The notes under the pieces: generated by a model
What the model saw: only the letters and a program-made list of their open reading frames with translations
The model's database searches: none
What the model was told of the DNA's origin: nothing
Source: Flavipsychrobacter sp.
Lineage (GTDB): Bacteria; Bacteroidota; Bacteroidia; Chitinophagales; Chitinophagaceae
DNA length: 64,000 nt
Assembly: GCA_021155965.1 (NCBI GenBank)
Contig: JAJNBJ010000025.1
Span: 33,787 to 97,786 of the forward strand
Direction of reading: 5' to 3'
Shown: piece by piece, positions 27,484-36,400 of the stretch
Layout of the letters: every line of letters begins with the position of its first letter
Position numbering within the stretch: the first letter of the stretch is position 1
Program-made: the position numbers and the translations under genes

Positions 27484-28383
27484 TTACTTTTTGGCTGTAT
27501 AATAGTCCCACGCACATTTGGCAACCGATGCAATAATGTTTTCGCCTGTAGTGACACCACCTTTATAGTCAGATACATATACCACTATTGCAAGGTGATG
27601 CCCGTTTGGTAGCGTTATGATACCAACGTCATTGGTGGCAGCAATAATTTTTGCTTCATTCATGCTGGAGGTTCCTGTTTTATGCGCAACTACTACGTCC
27701 TTTGGTAATTCACCTTTTATCCGTCTAGTTGAGTTTTCACTTTCTACCATTAGTTTCATCAGGTAATCGTTACTTTTTTTAGATAACAGTTTGCCTTCAT
27801 AAAACAGCCGCAATATTTCCTGCATAGCAGAAGGCTGACACCAATTATTGTATTGCGCTGACCAGGCTGAATGCATCTCACTTTCAGTCGCCGAAATGGC
27901 TATTCCGTTTATTCCGAGGTCGCGATAATACTGGTGAACAAAACGAGTACCTCCCGCCAGTTTGAACAATATATCGCAGGCATTATTATCGCTTACAGAT
28001 ACCGAGAGCCTCAGCAATTCAGATAACTTAACATCTACATCTTTATTCTCTCTTGCCAGCGGCCCCCATGTATCTCTCTCCAGCTGTTCCTTTTTAATGT
28101 GCACCACCTGGTTCAGTTTCAACTCACCTTTATCCACCAAATTCAATATGTATATTGCCAAAGGGAATTTATATACACTTTGCATAGGGTAGCGGTGGTT
28201 GTTATTCACCAATACCGTGCTGTTATCCTCAAGGTCCGTGATGGCAATACCCACTGTAGCCATATATGGGGCTATGGTCAGTTCAAGGTTTCTTTTCAGT
28301 GAACCCGTGCCTGGTTCTTTGCCTGTGGCATTAATGCCGGCTAATAAAGTGCAACCTAGTGCTAATAACAATCTATTCCTCAT
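27484..28383 (-). CDS. Class A beta-lactamase, subclass A2 type
   Basis: Starting at the ATG 28381-28383 (MRNRLLLALGCTLLAG) the protein has 299 residues with a signal peptide. The serine beta-lactamase motifs are complete: S69-V-Y-K72, S131-D-N133, E167-S-E-M-H (omega-loop general base region) and K235-T-G237. The YNNWCQPSAM stretch and the MQSVYKFPLAIYIL context are typical of the A2 subclass found in Bacteroidetes (CepA/CfxA/PER relatives). It would hydrolyse beta-lactams in the periplasm; spectrum cannot be predicted from this. It appears to be a resident chromosomal gene: no mobile element is nearby and its composition is like that of its neighbours. Confidence 0.92.
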   Translation of the reverse strand: MRNRLLLALGCTLLAGINATGKEPGTGSLKRNLELTIAPYMATVGIAITDLEDNSTVLVNNNHRYPMQSVYKFPLAIYILNLVDKGELKLNQVVHIKKEQLERDTWGPLARENKDVDVKLSELLRLSVSVSDNNACDILFKLAGGTRFVHQYYRDLGINGIAISATESEMHSAWSAQYNNWCQPSAMQEILRLFYEGKLLSKKSNDYLMKLMVESENSTRRIKGELPKDVVVAHKTGTSSMNEAKIIAATNDVGIITLPNGHHLAIVVYVSDYKGGVTTGENIIASVAKCAWDYYTAKK

Positions 28384-28433
28384 AATGAAAACACAATATA
28401 TAGAAAAGCTATCCAATTTTCAGCATTAGGTTT

Positions 28434-28441
28434 TACTTTTG
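28434..28441 (+). promoter_or_regulatory. -7 box TACTTTTG of the GNAT gene
   Basis: Exact TAnnTTTG match whose last base is 6 bp before the ATG at 28447; transcription would begin at the start codon, so this mRNA is probably leaderless. Confidence 0.55.
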
Positions 28442-28446
28442 GTAAT

Positions 28447-28935
28447 ATGGAAAAGCAGGTTGATCTAAAGCCAATACAAGTTGTCGAGCATTACAAAGAG
28501 GTTGCTGCAATGATGCATGAATTGCATCAGCACGAACGCAGCCTGTTTGATAAAAGTGCATCGTGGTCAGACATTGAAAATAACTACATGCGCCACATTA
28601 TAAAAATGCAGGAGGAATGCGATGGCACCTGCCTGGTAGCCTATGTTGATGGTGTTGCTGCAGGGTTTATTTTTGGCTATGTAGAAGGTCAGGATGATAG
28701 CAGGATAGAGGTGTATTTAGGAAAAGAACTCCGTGTTTCGGATGGTTTTGTGCATAAAGACTACAGGGGCAAGGGAATTTTCCGGAAGCTGAACCGCGAA
28801 CTGGAAAAGATATACGTTGGGAAAGGTATAAGGCGCATTTGCCTTAATGTAAGGGTAAATAATACCCGAGCACGTGCTTTTACGGAAAGCGAAGGCTATG
28901 TAGTTACCAAACTGGTATACGAGAAATGGCTGTAA
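28447..28935 (+). CDS. GNAT family N-acetyltransferase
   Basis: The 162-residue protein has the GNAT fold signature: CLVAYVDGVAAGFIFGYV (beta4-beta5 area), VSDGFVHKDYRGKGIFRKLNREL (motif A, R/Q-x-x-G-x-G/A as YRGKGIF, acetyl-CoA pyrophosphate binding) and ICLNVRVNNTRARAFTESEGYVV (motif B, N..A..fYe..Gf). It acetylates an unknown amine. The gene stands alone behind its own promoter and ends at a small hairpin. Confidence 0.9.
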   Translation: MEKQVDLKPIQVVEHYKEVAAMMHELHQHERSLFDKSASWSDIENNYMRHIIKMQEECDGTCLVAYVDGVAAGFIFGYVEGQDDSRIEVYLGKELRVSDGFVHKDYRGKGIFRKLNRELEKIYVGKGIRRICLNVRVNNTRARAFTESEGYVVTKLVYEKWL

Positions 28936-28941
28936 TGCAGA

Positions 28942-28966
28942 ACGGCTCCGTAGTGGAGCCATTCTC
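28942..28966. terminator. Bidirectional hairpin between convergent small genes
   Basis: GGCTCC, loop GTAGT, GGAGCC, with only a weak T-rich tail (ATTCTCTTC) on the plus strand. It sits between the GNAT stop and the stop of the acidic microprotein. Confidence 0.55.
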
Positions 28967-28987
28967 TTCGTAAATACCTTGTAACAT

Positions 28988-29173
28988 TTACTGTGCTTCA
29001 GGTTCTTCAGTTGTTTCTTCTTCGGTATCGCCTGTTTCTGTTTCTTCTTCAGTAGTTTCGTCATCTTCAAGTGAATTGCCCCCGGTCTCAGTTTGCTCTT
29101 CTTCCGGTTCTGTTTGTGCTTGTTCTGTTGAAGCAACAGCAGTTAATACTTCTTCTTCGAATTTGTTTTCCAT
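28988..29173 (-). CDS. Small highly acidic protein
   Basis: The 61-residue product is almost entirely Glu, Thr, Asp and Gln (EEETETGDTEEETTEEPEAQ at the end), so it should be disordered with a very low pI. No family recognised. In favour of a real gene: an ATG after a polypurine/AT-rich leader, codon use biased to GAA/GAG with clean stop, and a convergent hairpin terminator directly downstream. Against: low-complexity sequence can be open by chance. It may be a cation- or protein-binding tail-like microprotein. Confidence 0.5.
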   Translation of the reverse strand: MENKFEEEVLTAVASTEQAQTEPEEEQTETGGNSLEDDETTEEETETGDTEEETTEEPEAQ

Positions 29174-29308
29174 GATTTTTTAATTTTTTAGTTATTAATG
29201 AGATTTCAGGCAATTTACCCTGGCTATATGACCGGAATATGAACAACCTTAGACTTATCATTATGATAACATAGTAATATTATGCCAGCATTTCTGAAGC
29301 ATAAAACT

Positions 29309-29316
29309 TAATTTTG
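29309..29316 (+). promoter_or_regulatory. -7 box TAATTTTG of the outer-membrane barrel gene
   Basis: Exact TAnnTTTG match ending 7 bp before the ATG at 29323, placing transcription start at the start codon (leaderless type). It also argues against the in-frame TTG at 29314 as the start, since that lies inside the box. Confidence 0.55.
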
Positions 29317-29322
29317 AAGAGT

Positions 29323-29982
29323 ATGTATTTTAAAGAACTTGCCCTTTTGTTATTGTCAGTTTTTCTTTCACGTTATGCCGGTGCACAATCTAACTGGTAT
29401 ATAGAAGATCCGAAAGTATTTGAAGGTGGCGCAGTGCTTGGGGCTAATTTCAGCCAGGTTGATGGGGATACTTATTATGGTTATCATAAAATTGGCTTGA
29501 ATGTCGGAGGTGTAGTTTATGCTCATTTCACAAAGACCTTTGGTGCAAGTATGGAGCTGTTATATTCCCAGAAAGGGAGCAGGGGAGAGTCTGTGCTCGA
29601 ATCGCCACTTGTCGGTACTTACGTAACAAAATATTACATGAATATAAACTACATGGAAGTGCCCCTCACCTTCCATGCTATAATACGCACCATCGATCTG
29701 GAAGCCGGGGTATCTTATGCCCTGTTGGTGAAGTCAAAGGAGTGGATATTGTCTGACAAGCAAGTCGCTATTGATCCGGAGCGGACAAAATTCAACTCAA
29801 CAGACCTTGAGTATATATTTGGAATAGGCAGAAAGATATACAAGGGGCTGCATGCAAACATCCGTTTCCAATACTCAATAACTTCGATAAGGCCACCGGA
29901 ACGGATACCAACCAATTACGGCTGGGGTAATAACGGACAGTTCAACAACCTTTTTAATTTCAGGTTGATGTATTTGTTTTAG
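29323..29982 (+). CDS. PorT-family outer membrane beta-barrel protein
   Basis: Signal peptide MYFKELALLLLSVFLSRYAGAQ, then about 195 residues of alternating beta strands: GGAVLGANFSQVDGDTYYGY, GLNVGGVVYAHFTKTFGASMELLYSQKG, YMEVPLTFHAI, LEAGVSYALLV, YIFGIGRKIYKGLHANIRFQYS, and a final strand ending in F (NLFNFRLMYLF), all typical for the PorT/OMP_b-brl_2 family. PorT is needed for T9SS in some species, but most family members are of unknown role. The next gene begins 13 bp after the stop, with its own -7 box. Confidence 0.85.
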   Translation: MYFKELALLLLSVFLSRYAGAQSNWYIEDPKVFEGGAVLGANFSQVDGDTYYGYHKIGLNVGGVVYAHFTKTFGASMELLYSQKGSRGESVLESPLVGTYVTKYYMNINYMEVPLTFHAIIRTIDLEAGVSYALLVKSKEWILSDKQVAIDPERTKFNSTDLEYIFGIGRKIYKGLHANIRFQYSITSIRPPERIPTNYGWGNNGQFNNLFNFRLMYLF

Positions 29983-29983
29983 C

Positions 29984-29991
29984 TAAATTTG
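29984..29991 (+). promoter_or_regulatory. -7 box TAAATTTG of the collagen-like lipoprotein gene
   Basis: Exact TAnnTTTG match just after the stop codon of the barrel gene (29980-29982) and 5 bp before the ATG at 29996: a leaderless promoter squeezed into a 13-bp intergenic gap. Confidence 0.55.
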
Positions 29992-29995
29992 CGGC

Positions 29996-30763
29996 ATGCA
30001 GAAAATTCAATATCCGTATATATTCCTTGCAGGTTTATTATTTATTGCTTCTTGTGCTAAAGTTGGCCCAACCGGCCCAACCGGGCCCGCCGGGCCGGCA
30101 TATACAGGTAACATCAGTGGGCATATTAGCCTGTACGATAAATACGGAAGCCCGGTATTATCGGGGTTTGCCACAGCCACACTTTCATTAAGCAGCACAA
30201 CTGCCACTTTAACTAATAACCTGCCTGTTAATCCTGATAATGCAGGATATTACATTTTCAAAGACGTGAAAACAGGGAGTTATGCTGTTACAGCAGCTAA
30301 TACAGGCTATGCCACTACAATTGCCGGCAATATCAGCTTTGTATTGGGCACGCTGAACCAGAATATAAAACTGTCAGCCATTCCGGATTCATTTATTACA
30401 TCGTTTAAAGCTGATGCTGGAATTTTGGGTTTGTATGATTCTTTAACACTGCAAGTAATTCCGGATACAAGAGCACGGAATTGTATCATATTTGTCAATA
30501 ACAATCCTGCTGTTGGCAATGCTACTACAAATTATTTGCTTAGGTATATTGTTGCAATACCTGCTGGTGCAGCAAAGGTGAATCTGTTAATACCTCAGCA
30601 AGACTTGACAAATGCAGGCATGGCCAGCGATGCGAAAGCCTATTTTGCAGCCTACAGCTATGTGGTAGATGATAAGTCTGTTTATGCAGATGTTGCAACG
30701 GGTAAATCTGTATACAATGCAGTTAATGCAATCGCACTAATAGATTCAGCATTGGTGCCGTAA
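29996..30763 (+). CDS. Lipoprotein with collagen-like GPT repeat and carboxypeptidase-regulatory-like domain
   Basis: The 255-residue protein has a lipoprotein signal (MQKIQYPYIFLAGLLFIASC, lipobox IASC), then a short collagen-like run GPTGPTGPAGPA, a carboxypeptidase-regulatory-like/CarboxypepD_reg beta sandwich (GNISGHISLYDKYGSPVL, YYIFKDVKTGSYAVTAANTGY) and a C-terminal beta domain of unknown family. It should sit on the outer membrane; the Gly-Xaa-Yaa stretch is a common stalk just after the lipidated cysteine in Bacteroidetes lipoproteins. It may be co-expressed with the barrel protein upstream. Its stop codon touches the stop codon of the convergent TraB gene. Confidence 0.8.
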   Translation: MQKIQYPYIFLAGLLFIASCAKVGPTGPTGPAGPAYTGNISGHISLYDKYGSPVLSGFATATLSLSSTTATLTNNLPVNPDNAGYYIFKDVKTGSYAVTAANTGYATTIAGNISFVLGTLNQNIKLSAIPDSFITSFKADAGILGLYDSLTLQVIPDTRARNCIIFVNNNPAVGNATTNYLLRYIVAIPAGAAKVNLLIPQQDLTNAGMASDAKAYFAAYSYVVDDKSVYADVATGKSVYNAVNAIALIDSALVP

Positions 30764-31708
30764 TTATTTAAGTGGCTCTACAGTATAGCCGTCCTTTCTA
30801 AGCAGCGATATAACACCATTCTTGCCATACAGGTGGCCCGCGCCAACTGCAAAAAAAATGGAATTAGCATTCATTTTATTTGTCATCCTTGGTATCCATT
30901 TTTTGTTACGGTTCACTAAAAAAGCGTTCATGTCAATACCAGGTTCTTCTATTGAAGACATCATTTTACTTAATTTAGGCAAGTCCTGGTCTTTGTAGGC
31001 TTTCATCATTTCCTTGAAATCCACGGTGTCTTCTGTATTGTTTTGTATTGTATACATTAATTGACTTATAACCGAGTCTATAGGTATTTGATCCAGCAAT
31101 TCCAGTTGCTCCTTTGGTGTTTCGAGCCCAAGAATCTCTTTGTTACTTGTTTTTGCGAAGCTCGTCAGGCGGTTTTCATAAGAAATAGGATGCTCACAAC
31201 CTCCTGCAGAAATTATTATCATCCCTGGTATTGCTGCTGGTTTTATCTGGTCAAAAAAACTCATTTCCAGTCCGAGGCTGTCCTGAATAAATTTCTCAAA
31301 GATATTGTACTGTTCTTGCGTAAGGGTTTCACTAAGTTTTTTTCCATTATTTGACATAAGCCCAGTGGTGATCTCTGTCATAACAGTTGTATCATCCAGG
31401 TCCATTTCAAAACAGACTTTCTCACTTTTTTGAAAGTTTTCCTCCATTTTAATGGTCCAAAGGAAATCTTCAGGACAAATTCTGTGAATAGTCCCAAATA
31501 AATAGGAGGGTTTAACAAGTCCCTTGCCCTTAACGCGCCAAAGCAGGGATTTATCATTAGTTATAACTTTTTTTTGGGACCTTGTTTGGGTTTTGTTTTG
31601 TGCTTTAGGGGAAGATTTAGGTAATGATTTTTGTTGTGCAAAGGATAGCAAACTGGGGATAAGCGTTGTTAAACAAACTAATAAAGCGGTGATCTTCCTA
31701 ATTGTCAT
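30764..31708 (-). CDS. TraB/GumN family protein
   Basis: The 314-residue protein has a signal peptide (MTIRKITALLVCLTTLIPSLLSFAQ), a basic low-complexity linker, and a TraB/GumN (TIKI-like) domain: SLLWRVKGKGLVKPSYLFGTIH with the metal-binding GTIH, VCFEMDLDD, LGLETPKEQL (E of the GxxH/E motif set) and the closing FFAVGAGHLYGKNGVISLLR with the second GxxH. The family is proposed to be metal-dependent proteases related to TIKI; the substrate is not known. On the minus strand a near-consensus -7 box (TATCTTTA) sits just before the ATG. Confidence 0.88.
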   Translation of the reverse strand: MTIRKITALLVCLTTLIPSLLSFAQQKSLPKSSPKAQNKTQTRSQKKVITNDKSLLWRVKGKGLVKPSYLFGTIHRICPEDFLWTIKMEENFQKSEKVCFEMDLDDTTVMTEITTGLMSNNGKKLSETLTQEQYNIFEKFIQDSLGLEMSFFDQIKPAAIPGMIIISAGGCEHPISYENRLTSFAKTSNKEILGLETPKEQLELLDQIPIDSVISQLMYTIQNNTEDTVDFKEMMKAYKDQDLPKLSKMMSSIEEPGIDMNAFLVNRNKKWIPRMTNKMNANSIFFAVGAGHLYGKNGVISLLRKDGYTVEPLK

Positions 31709-31759
31709 CGTATAAAGATATATTGATTAATCGAACTGTGGACTGATTGATATATTTTG

Positions 31760-31767
31760 TAATTTTG
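31760..31767 (+). promoter_or_regulatory. -7 box TAATTTTG of rnpB
   Basis: Exact TAnnTTTG match ending 6 bp before the first base of the P1 stem of RNase P RNA at 31773, the expected distance to a transcription start. Confidence 0.75.
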
Positions 31768-31772
31768 CAATG

Positions 31773-32126
31773 CTACAAAACCGGGTTATCGCTTCGATTT
31801 AGATCGGGGAGGAAAGTCCGGACAGCATAGGGCAGCGCACTACCTAACGGGTAGGCTCCGGGCAATCGGGGACAGACAGTGCCACAGAAAATAACCGCCA
31901 CGATTTATCGGGGTAAGGGTGAAAATGTAGTGTAAGAGACTACGGTATTCATTGGCAACAATGAATAGGGGTAAACCTTGCGTGCTGTAATGCCAAATAA
32001 GCGGGTGTTTGACGGCGGCTCGCCGGAATCCGTGGGTTGGCAGCCAGAGGTGTTGCGTGAGCAGCATCCCAGACAAATGATAGCCACCGAGCGATCGGTA
32101 CAGAATCCGGCTTACAGGTTTTGTAG
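31773..32126 (+). ncRNA. rnpB: RNase P RNA
   Basis: The catalytic RNA of RNase P, which removes 5' leaders from tRNA precursors. Conserved blocks are visible: GAGGAAAGTCCGGACA (P4 5' side), GACAGTGCCACAGAAAATA, AGGGTGAAAA with GTGTAAGAG, and ACAGAATCCGGCTTACAG at the 3' side. P1 is closed by CTACAAAACC (31773-31782) pairing with GGTTTTGTAG (32117-32126). About 354 nt. A promoter box precedes it and a terminator follows at 32148. Confidence 0.95.
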
Positions 32127-32147
32127 TTTTTATTGTAGAAATAGTAA

Positions 32148-32176
32148 GGCGGTGCATTAGCACCGCCATTACTTTT
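32148..32176. terminator. Terminator of rnpB, shared with hsp20
   Basis: GGCGGTG (32148-32154), loop CATTAG, CACCGCC (32161-32167), then ATTACTTTT. It can stop rnpB transcription on the plus strand and the convergent Hsp20 gene on the minus strand. Confidence 0.7.
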
Positions 32177-32217
32177 CCACTCCACAACTCCACATCCTTT
32201 TTATTGTTTGCGCCCTC

Positions 32218-32652
32218 TTAGTTCACCGTTATTTCATGAGCAGTTGGCTCACTTACTTCTTTTTTTGGAAGCGTTACTACCAATATGCCATCGGCATACT
32301 TAGCAGCTATTTTTGCAGTATCTACTTTTTCATTCAGCGTAAAGCTCCTTTTGAACGACCGCCTGCGGTATTCGTTACGGATCCATTTACCTTCCTGGCC
32401 TTCTTTGCTGTCTTCTTTCTGTTCTACAGATACCTGCAGCATATTCTTTTCCAGGTTCAGCTTAAAGTCTTCCTTTTTATAACCGGCTGCTACTATATGA
32501 AGCTCATAGCTTTTATCTGTCTCCTGTATATTCACAGGGGCGGTGTAAGCACTCACTTCTTCGTTTAGCTGGCTCCAGCCATTCTGGAAAACATCATCCA
32601 AAAATCCGCTTATGGTGCGGGGCATTACTGCATAGTTTCTTTTAGTGTACAT
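32218..32652 (-). CDS. Small heat-shock protein, Hsp20/alpha-crystallin family
   Basis: From the ATG at 32650-32652 (MYTKRNYAVMPRTISGFLDDVF) the protein has about 144 residues. The alpha-crystallin domain runs from APVNIQETDKSYELHIVAAGYKKEDFKLNL through RRSFKRSFTL and ADGILVVTLPKKE (the G-x-L motif), followed by a short C-terminal tail. These ATP-independent chaperones hold unfolded proteins in large oligomers. The open frame extends eight Lys-rich codons upstream, which is not family like. Confidence 0.92.
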   Translation of the reverse strand: MYTKRNYAVMPRTISGFLDDVFQNGWSQLNEEVSAYTAPVNIQETDKSYELHIVAAGYKKEDFKLNLEKNMLQVSVEQKEDSKEGQEGKWIRNEYRRRSFKRSFTLNEKVDTAKIAAKYADGILVVTLPKKEVSEPTAHEITVN

Positions 32653-32765
32653 AGCTTTTCGTTTTTTTTGTTTCAAAGTGTTATGTACAAACTAAATACC
32701 AATGCTAAAAAGAGGACATTTTGGCTGATTGAATAAATAAAATAAGACAAAATGGCTACATCTGG

Positions 32766-33230
32766 TTATTCAGCATCCCTTAATTGGCGTATTTTATCAT
32801 GATCGGCTTTTAATATGCTTTGCTGGCTGACGATAATAGTCCTTACCTCTGATGGAAGATCATTGTCTGATATAGCATTTTTATATGCCTTTTGGGCTGC
32901 GTCTTCTCCATATTCACAGTTTTCTAATACAGCTTTGCGGCTATTGCCTGAGAATGTGGCTTTTACGTCCATCCATGCGCGGTATATTTTACCATCTGCA
33001 CGGGTGCCTTTTGTCGGGTCTTCGCCATACCTGGCCAGTACGTTAGCCAATTCCTGCTTTAGCTGCATGCTGTCCTGCTTCATCGACTGGAATAATGACC
33101 TGAGGTCGCTATCGCCATCTTTTGTTTCTTTAATGGCAGTTTCATAACCCTCAATACGGTCGTTGTTGATCTTTACCAGGTCGTTGATCACTTCTGTGGC
33201 ATGTTCGTTGATCGTTGCTGTGTTGTTCAT
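32766..33230 (-). CDS. PA2169 family four-helix-bundle protein (DUF2383)
   Basis: The 154-residue protein matches the DUF2383/PA2169 family: NEHATEVINDLVKINNDRIEGYETAI, DLRSLFQSMKQDSMQLKQEL, then GTRADGKIYRAWMDVKATFSG, and a final helix pair starting AVLENCEYGEDAAQKAYKNAI. It is predicted to be a ferritin-like four-helix bundle of unknown role, often induced under stress. Its neighbour Hsp20 is on the same strand, which fits a stress theme, but about 110 bp separates them. Confidence 0.88.
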   Translation of the reverse strand: MNNTATINEHATEVINDLVKINNDRIEGYETAIKETKDGDSDLRSLFQSMKQDSMQLKQELANVLARYGEDPTKGTRADGKIYRAWMDVKATFSGNSRKAVLENCEYGEDAAQKAYKNAISDNDLPSEVRTIIVSQQSILKADHDKIRQLRDAE

Positions 33231-33278
33231 TCTTTTACAGTTTTTTTCATTGTTAACAATGCTGGTTTCAGTATAATT

Positions 33279-33328
33279 TTCATGCCTGCCTTTATGTTCC
33301 CCAATTGGGGAACATAAAGGCAGGCATG
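33279..33328. repeat. Perfect 50-bp palindrome without spacer
   Basis: The left half TCATGCCTGCC, TTTATGTTCCCCAA is mirrored exactly by TTGGGGAACATAAA, GGCAGGCATGA, with the centre between 33303 and 33304. All 25 base pairs match. It lies in the 188-bp gap between the DUF2383 gene (its 5' side) and the 3' end of the second giant adhesin, so it may act as a terminator or a recombination/processing site. Confidence 0.9.
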
Positions 33329-33418
33329 AGGGGTAAGAGCATACCGATGGAGGCCAGCATAAAATGACGGAAACTGCAGAAATGAACAGATGTTAAGAAG
33401 TTAGTGGAGAAATAGATA

Positions 33419-36400
33419 TTATTTCTCCACTATAAAATGTGTATTTGTTTTTTGTTGCCCTGACTGCAGGCTCAATACATATACGCCACCCGCAATTGTA
33501 TTGCCCATTGTAATAGCGGCATCAATATTCCCGTTAACTGCTACGATGTTTTCCTGGTGAACCACTCTGCCCAGCACATCTGTTACCCGGATGGCCACTT
33601 CTTCGTTGTCAATGCCGGGTAGGAAGCCTTTTATGCTGAACGAACCTTTGTTAGGGTTAGGGTAGATATTGACCAGGCCATTGCCAGGTATTGGTGTGAT
33701 ACCAACCGTATTCAACGTTACCGTTACAGATGATGAGCCATCTGTTGTGCATGGGCCGTTATCATCAACTTCACAGGTAACAATATCTCCGTGAAATAAT
33801 ACATTCGTTATGTAGGTAGAATTTGTAGCGCCGGGAACAGGAATGCCATTTATCAGCCATTGATAGGATATTGCCGTACTTCCCGCAGGCACATTCGCAG
33901 TGAAAGTAACTGTTTCGCCTACCGCTACATACAGGCCGGGCGATGCGTTAACAGAAACAGTAAGCGGGCCATTTTTATGTACGGTCATTGCTACGGTTGC
34001 GATTGCAGTATCAGGGCGTGCGCAGGTGGCATTGCTGGTGAGTTTTACTTTTACAACGTCGCCATTTGCGGGATAGAAAGTATACGTGCTGCTTGTAGCA
34101 ACCGGGAGGCCATTGATGATCCACTGGTAGGCCGGGATAGCTCCGCCGTTTATAGACGTTGAGCTGAAATTCACCGGTATGCCCTCGCAAATATCAATGC
34201 CGGGAACGGTGAGCATACTTACCGATGGGGTTACAGAAGGGGTGATCGTCACCACTGCACTGTCGGGCATATTTTTCTGACACGCGGTCGTTGTATTGAC
34301 CGCAGATATCGTATAAGTGCCTGCAATTGTATGATAGCCAAAGCTCAAAGCTGTTCCTGTGCCTGCAAAAGGCCCTGTTGCTGTCGACCCGCGATAAACA
34401 AAATAATTCACGCCAGCAGCAGAGTTACTGAGCCCGATGAGCGCGCCCGCATCTCCCGAGCAATACGCACCGCCACCGGTGGTGCTGAATACAGATGGTT
34501 GCGGGTTAACTGTTAGGAGTTTAGTTACTGTACATCCCAAACCTGTTGCGTAGGTAATGCTTACGGTTCCTGGTGCTATGCCGGTAACAATACCGGAGGC
34601 AGCGCCAACAGAGGCAACAGAACTGCTGCCAGACCATGTGCCTCCCGGCACGGCATCGGTCAGGGTTGTGGTTGTGCCTTCGCACACCGAGCCTGCGCCC
34701 GCAATAGGAGTGGGTGTTGGGTGTATGGTAACAATTGCTGTTGAAGAGCAGCCCGTACTCATTAAGTAGGTAATAGTTGTTACCCCGCCGGTGATACCGG
34801 TAAGCAAACCTGAAGTTGCATTGATTGTGGCCACTGATGTGCTGCTGCTATGCCATGCTCCGCCGGTAGTTGCATCAGATAAGGTAGCTGTATTCCCGCT
34901 GCAAAGAGGGCCTGCACCTGTTATAGGCGCCGGTGTTGCATTTACAGTTACCGGTTTAACAACCTTGCAACCTGTGCCCAGTGTATAGGTTATGCTGGCA
35001 ACGCCCGCCGCAATACCGGTTACATAGCCCGTGGTAGCGCCAATTGAAACCAGTGGGGATCCTCCTGCCGACCACGTGCCGGCAGGTGTGCCATTGGTAT
35101 AGATGGCATATGCGCCGCTGCATAGGGCGTCTGTCCCGGTAATAGATGCTGGTAGCGGGTTAATGGTAATGGTTTTTGAGACACTGCAGCTTGTGCCGAG
35201 TGCATAAGTAATATTAACTGTGCCCACCGAAGCGGCAGTAAGCACGCCTGATGCATCTATCGTGGCCACCGAAGAGCCTGCCGACCATGTGCCCGATGGT
35301 GTGGTGCTGGTAAGTGTTGTTGTAGTTCCATTGCATATGGCGCTGCTGCCTGATATTGGCGCTGGCGTTGGGTGGACAATGATGGCCCTGGTGGCATTGC
35401 AGCCAGTACTGAGCGTATAAGAAATAACAGAGACACCGGCAGACCCGCCAATAACCACGCCGGTGGCAGCGCCTATATTGGCAACCGCCGGATTGCTGCT
35501 GGCCCATGTGCCAGCCCCGGTGCCGTTTGTTAAGGTTGCAGTTGTTCCACTGCACAAAGATGCTGTGCCCAGAACTGGTGATGGGGAAGGGTTAACGGTG
35601 ATAATTCTCGTGGTAGCACAGGTGGTAGCGCCGGCTGTTATGGCGTAAGTGATCGTTGTTATCCCACCTGCTATGCCATTCACCAGGCCTGATGATGCAT
35701 TTATTGTAGCAACAGATGTATTGCTGCTGCTCCATGTGCCGGCAGCAGTGGCATCTGTGAGGGTAGTTGATGTGCCACTGCACAGTATGGGAGTGCCTGA
35801 TATGGCTGCTGGTGTAGCGAAAACAGTTATCGTATGCGCAGCGCTGCATCCGTTAGCTAGTGTATAGGCAATAGCTGCAACACCTGCACTGCCTGTCGTT
35901 ATCATGCCGGAGGAATTTACAGTGGCAACCGTCGTATTGCTGCTGCTCCATGTGCCGGAAGGGGTAACATCCGACAATGTAGTTGTTGTGCCATTGCAAA
36001 GCGCATCTGTGCCTGTTATTATAGCAGGAGATGTGTTAATAGTTATTACCCTGGTTGTTTGGCAGCTACCGGTCAGTGTATAGGTGATAGTGGCAGTGTC
36101 TGCCGTAAGCCCTGAAACAAGCCCTGTAGATGCATTTATTGTTGCCGCAGTTGGGTTGCTGATGCTCCAGGTGCCACCCGTGGTGGTGCTGCCGAATGGT
36201 GCATCAACACCCAGGCAAACGCCCGCTGTGCCGGTGATGGGGGCGGGTGTTGTATTAACTGAAATTGTAGTGGTTGCACTCCTGCTGCCGCATTCGTTGC
36301 CGGCAGTGTAAGAAATGGCAACAGTTCCGGCTGTGCTGCCTGTTACCATGCCGGTAGACGAGCCAATGGTTGCTATGCCCGTATTGGCGCTGCTCCATAT

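Noticed and set aside
27484..28383. Beta-lactamase as part of a mobile resistance island
   Set aside because: No insertion sequence, integrase or repeat flanks it and its composition is like its neighbours; it looks like a resident chromosomal gene.
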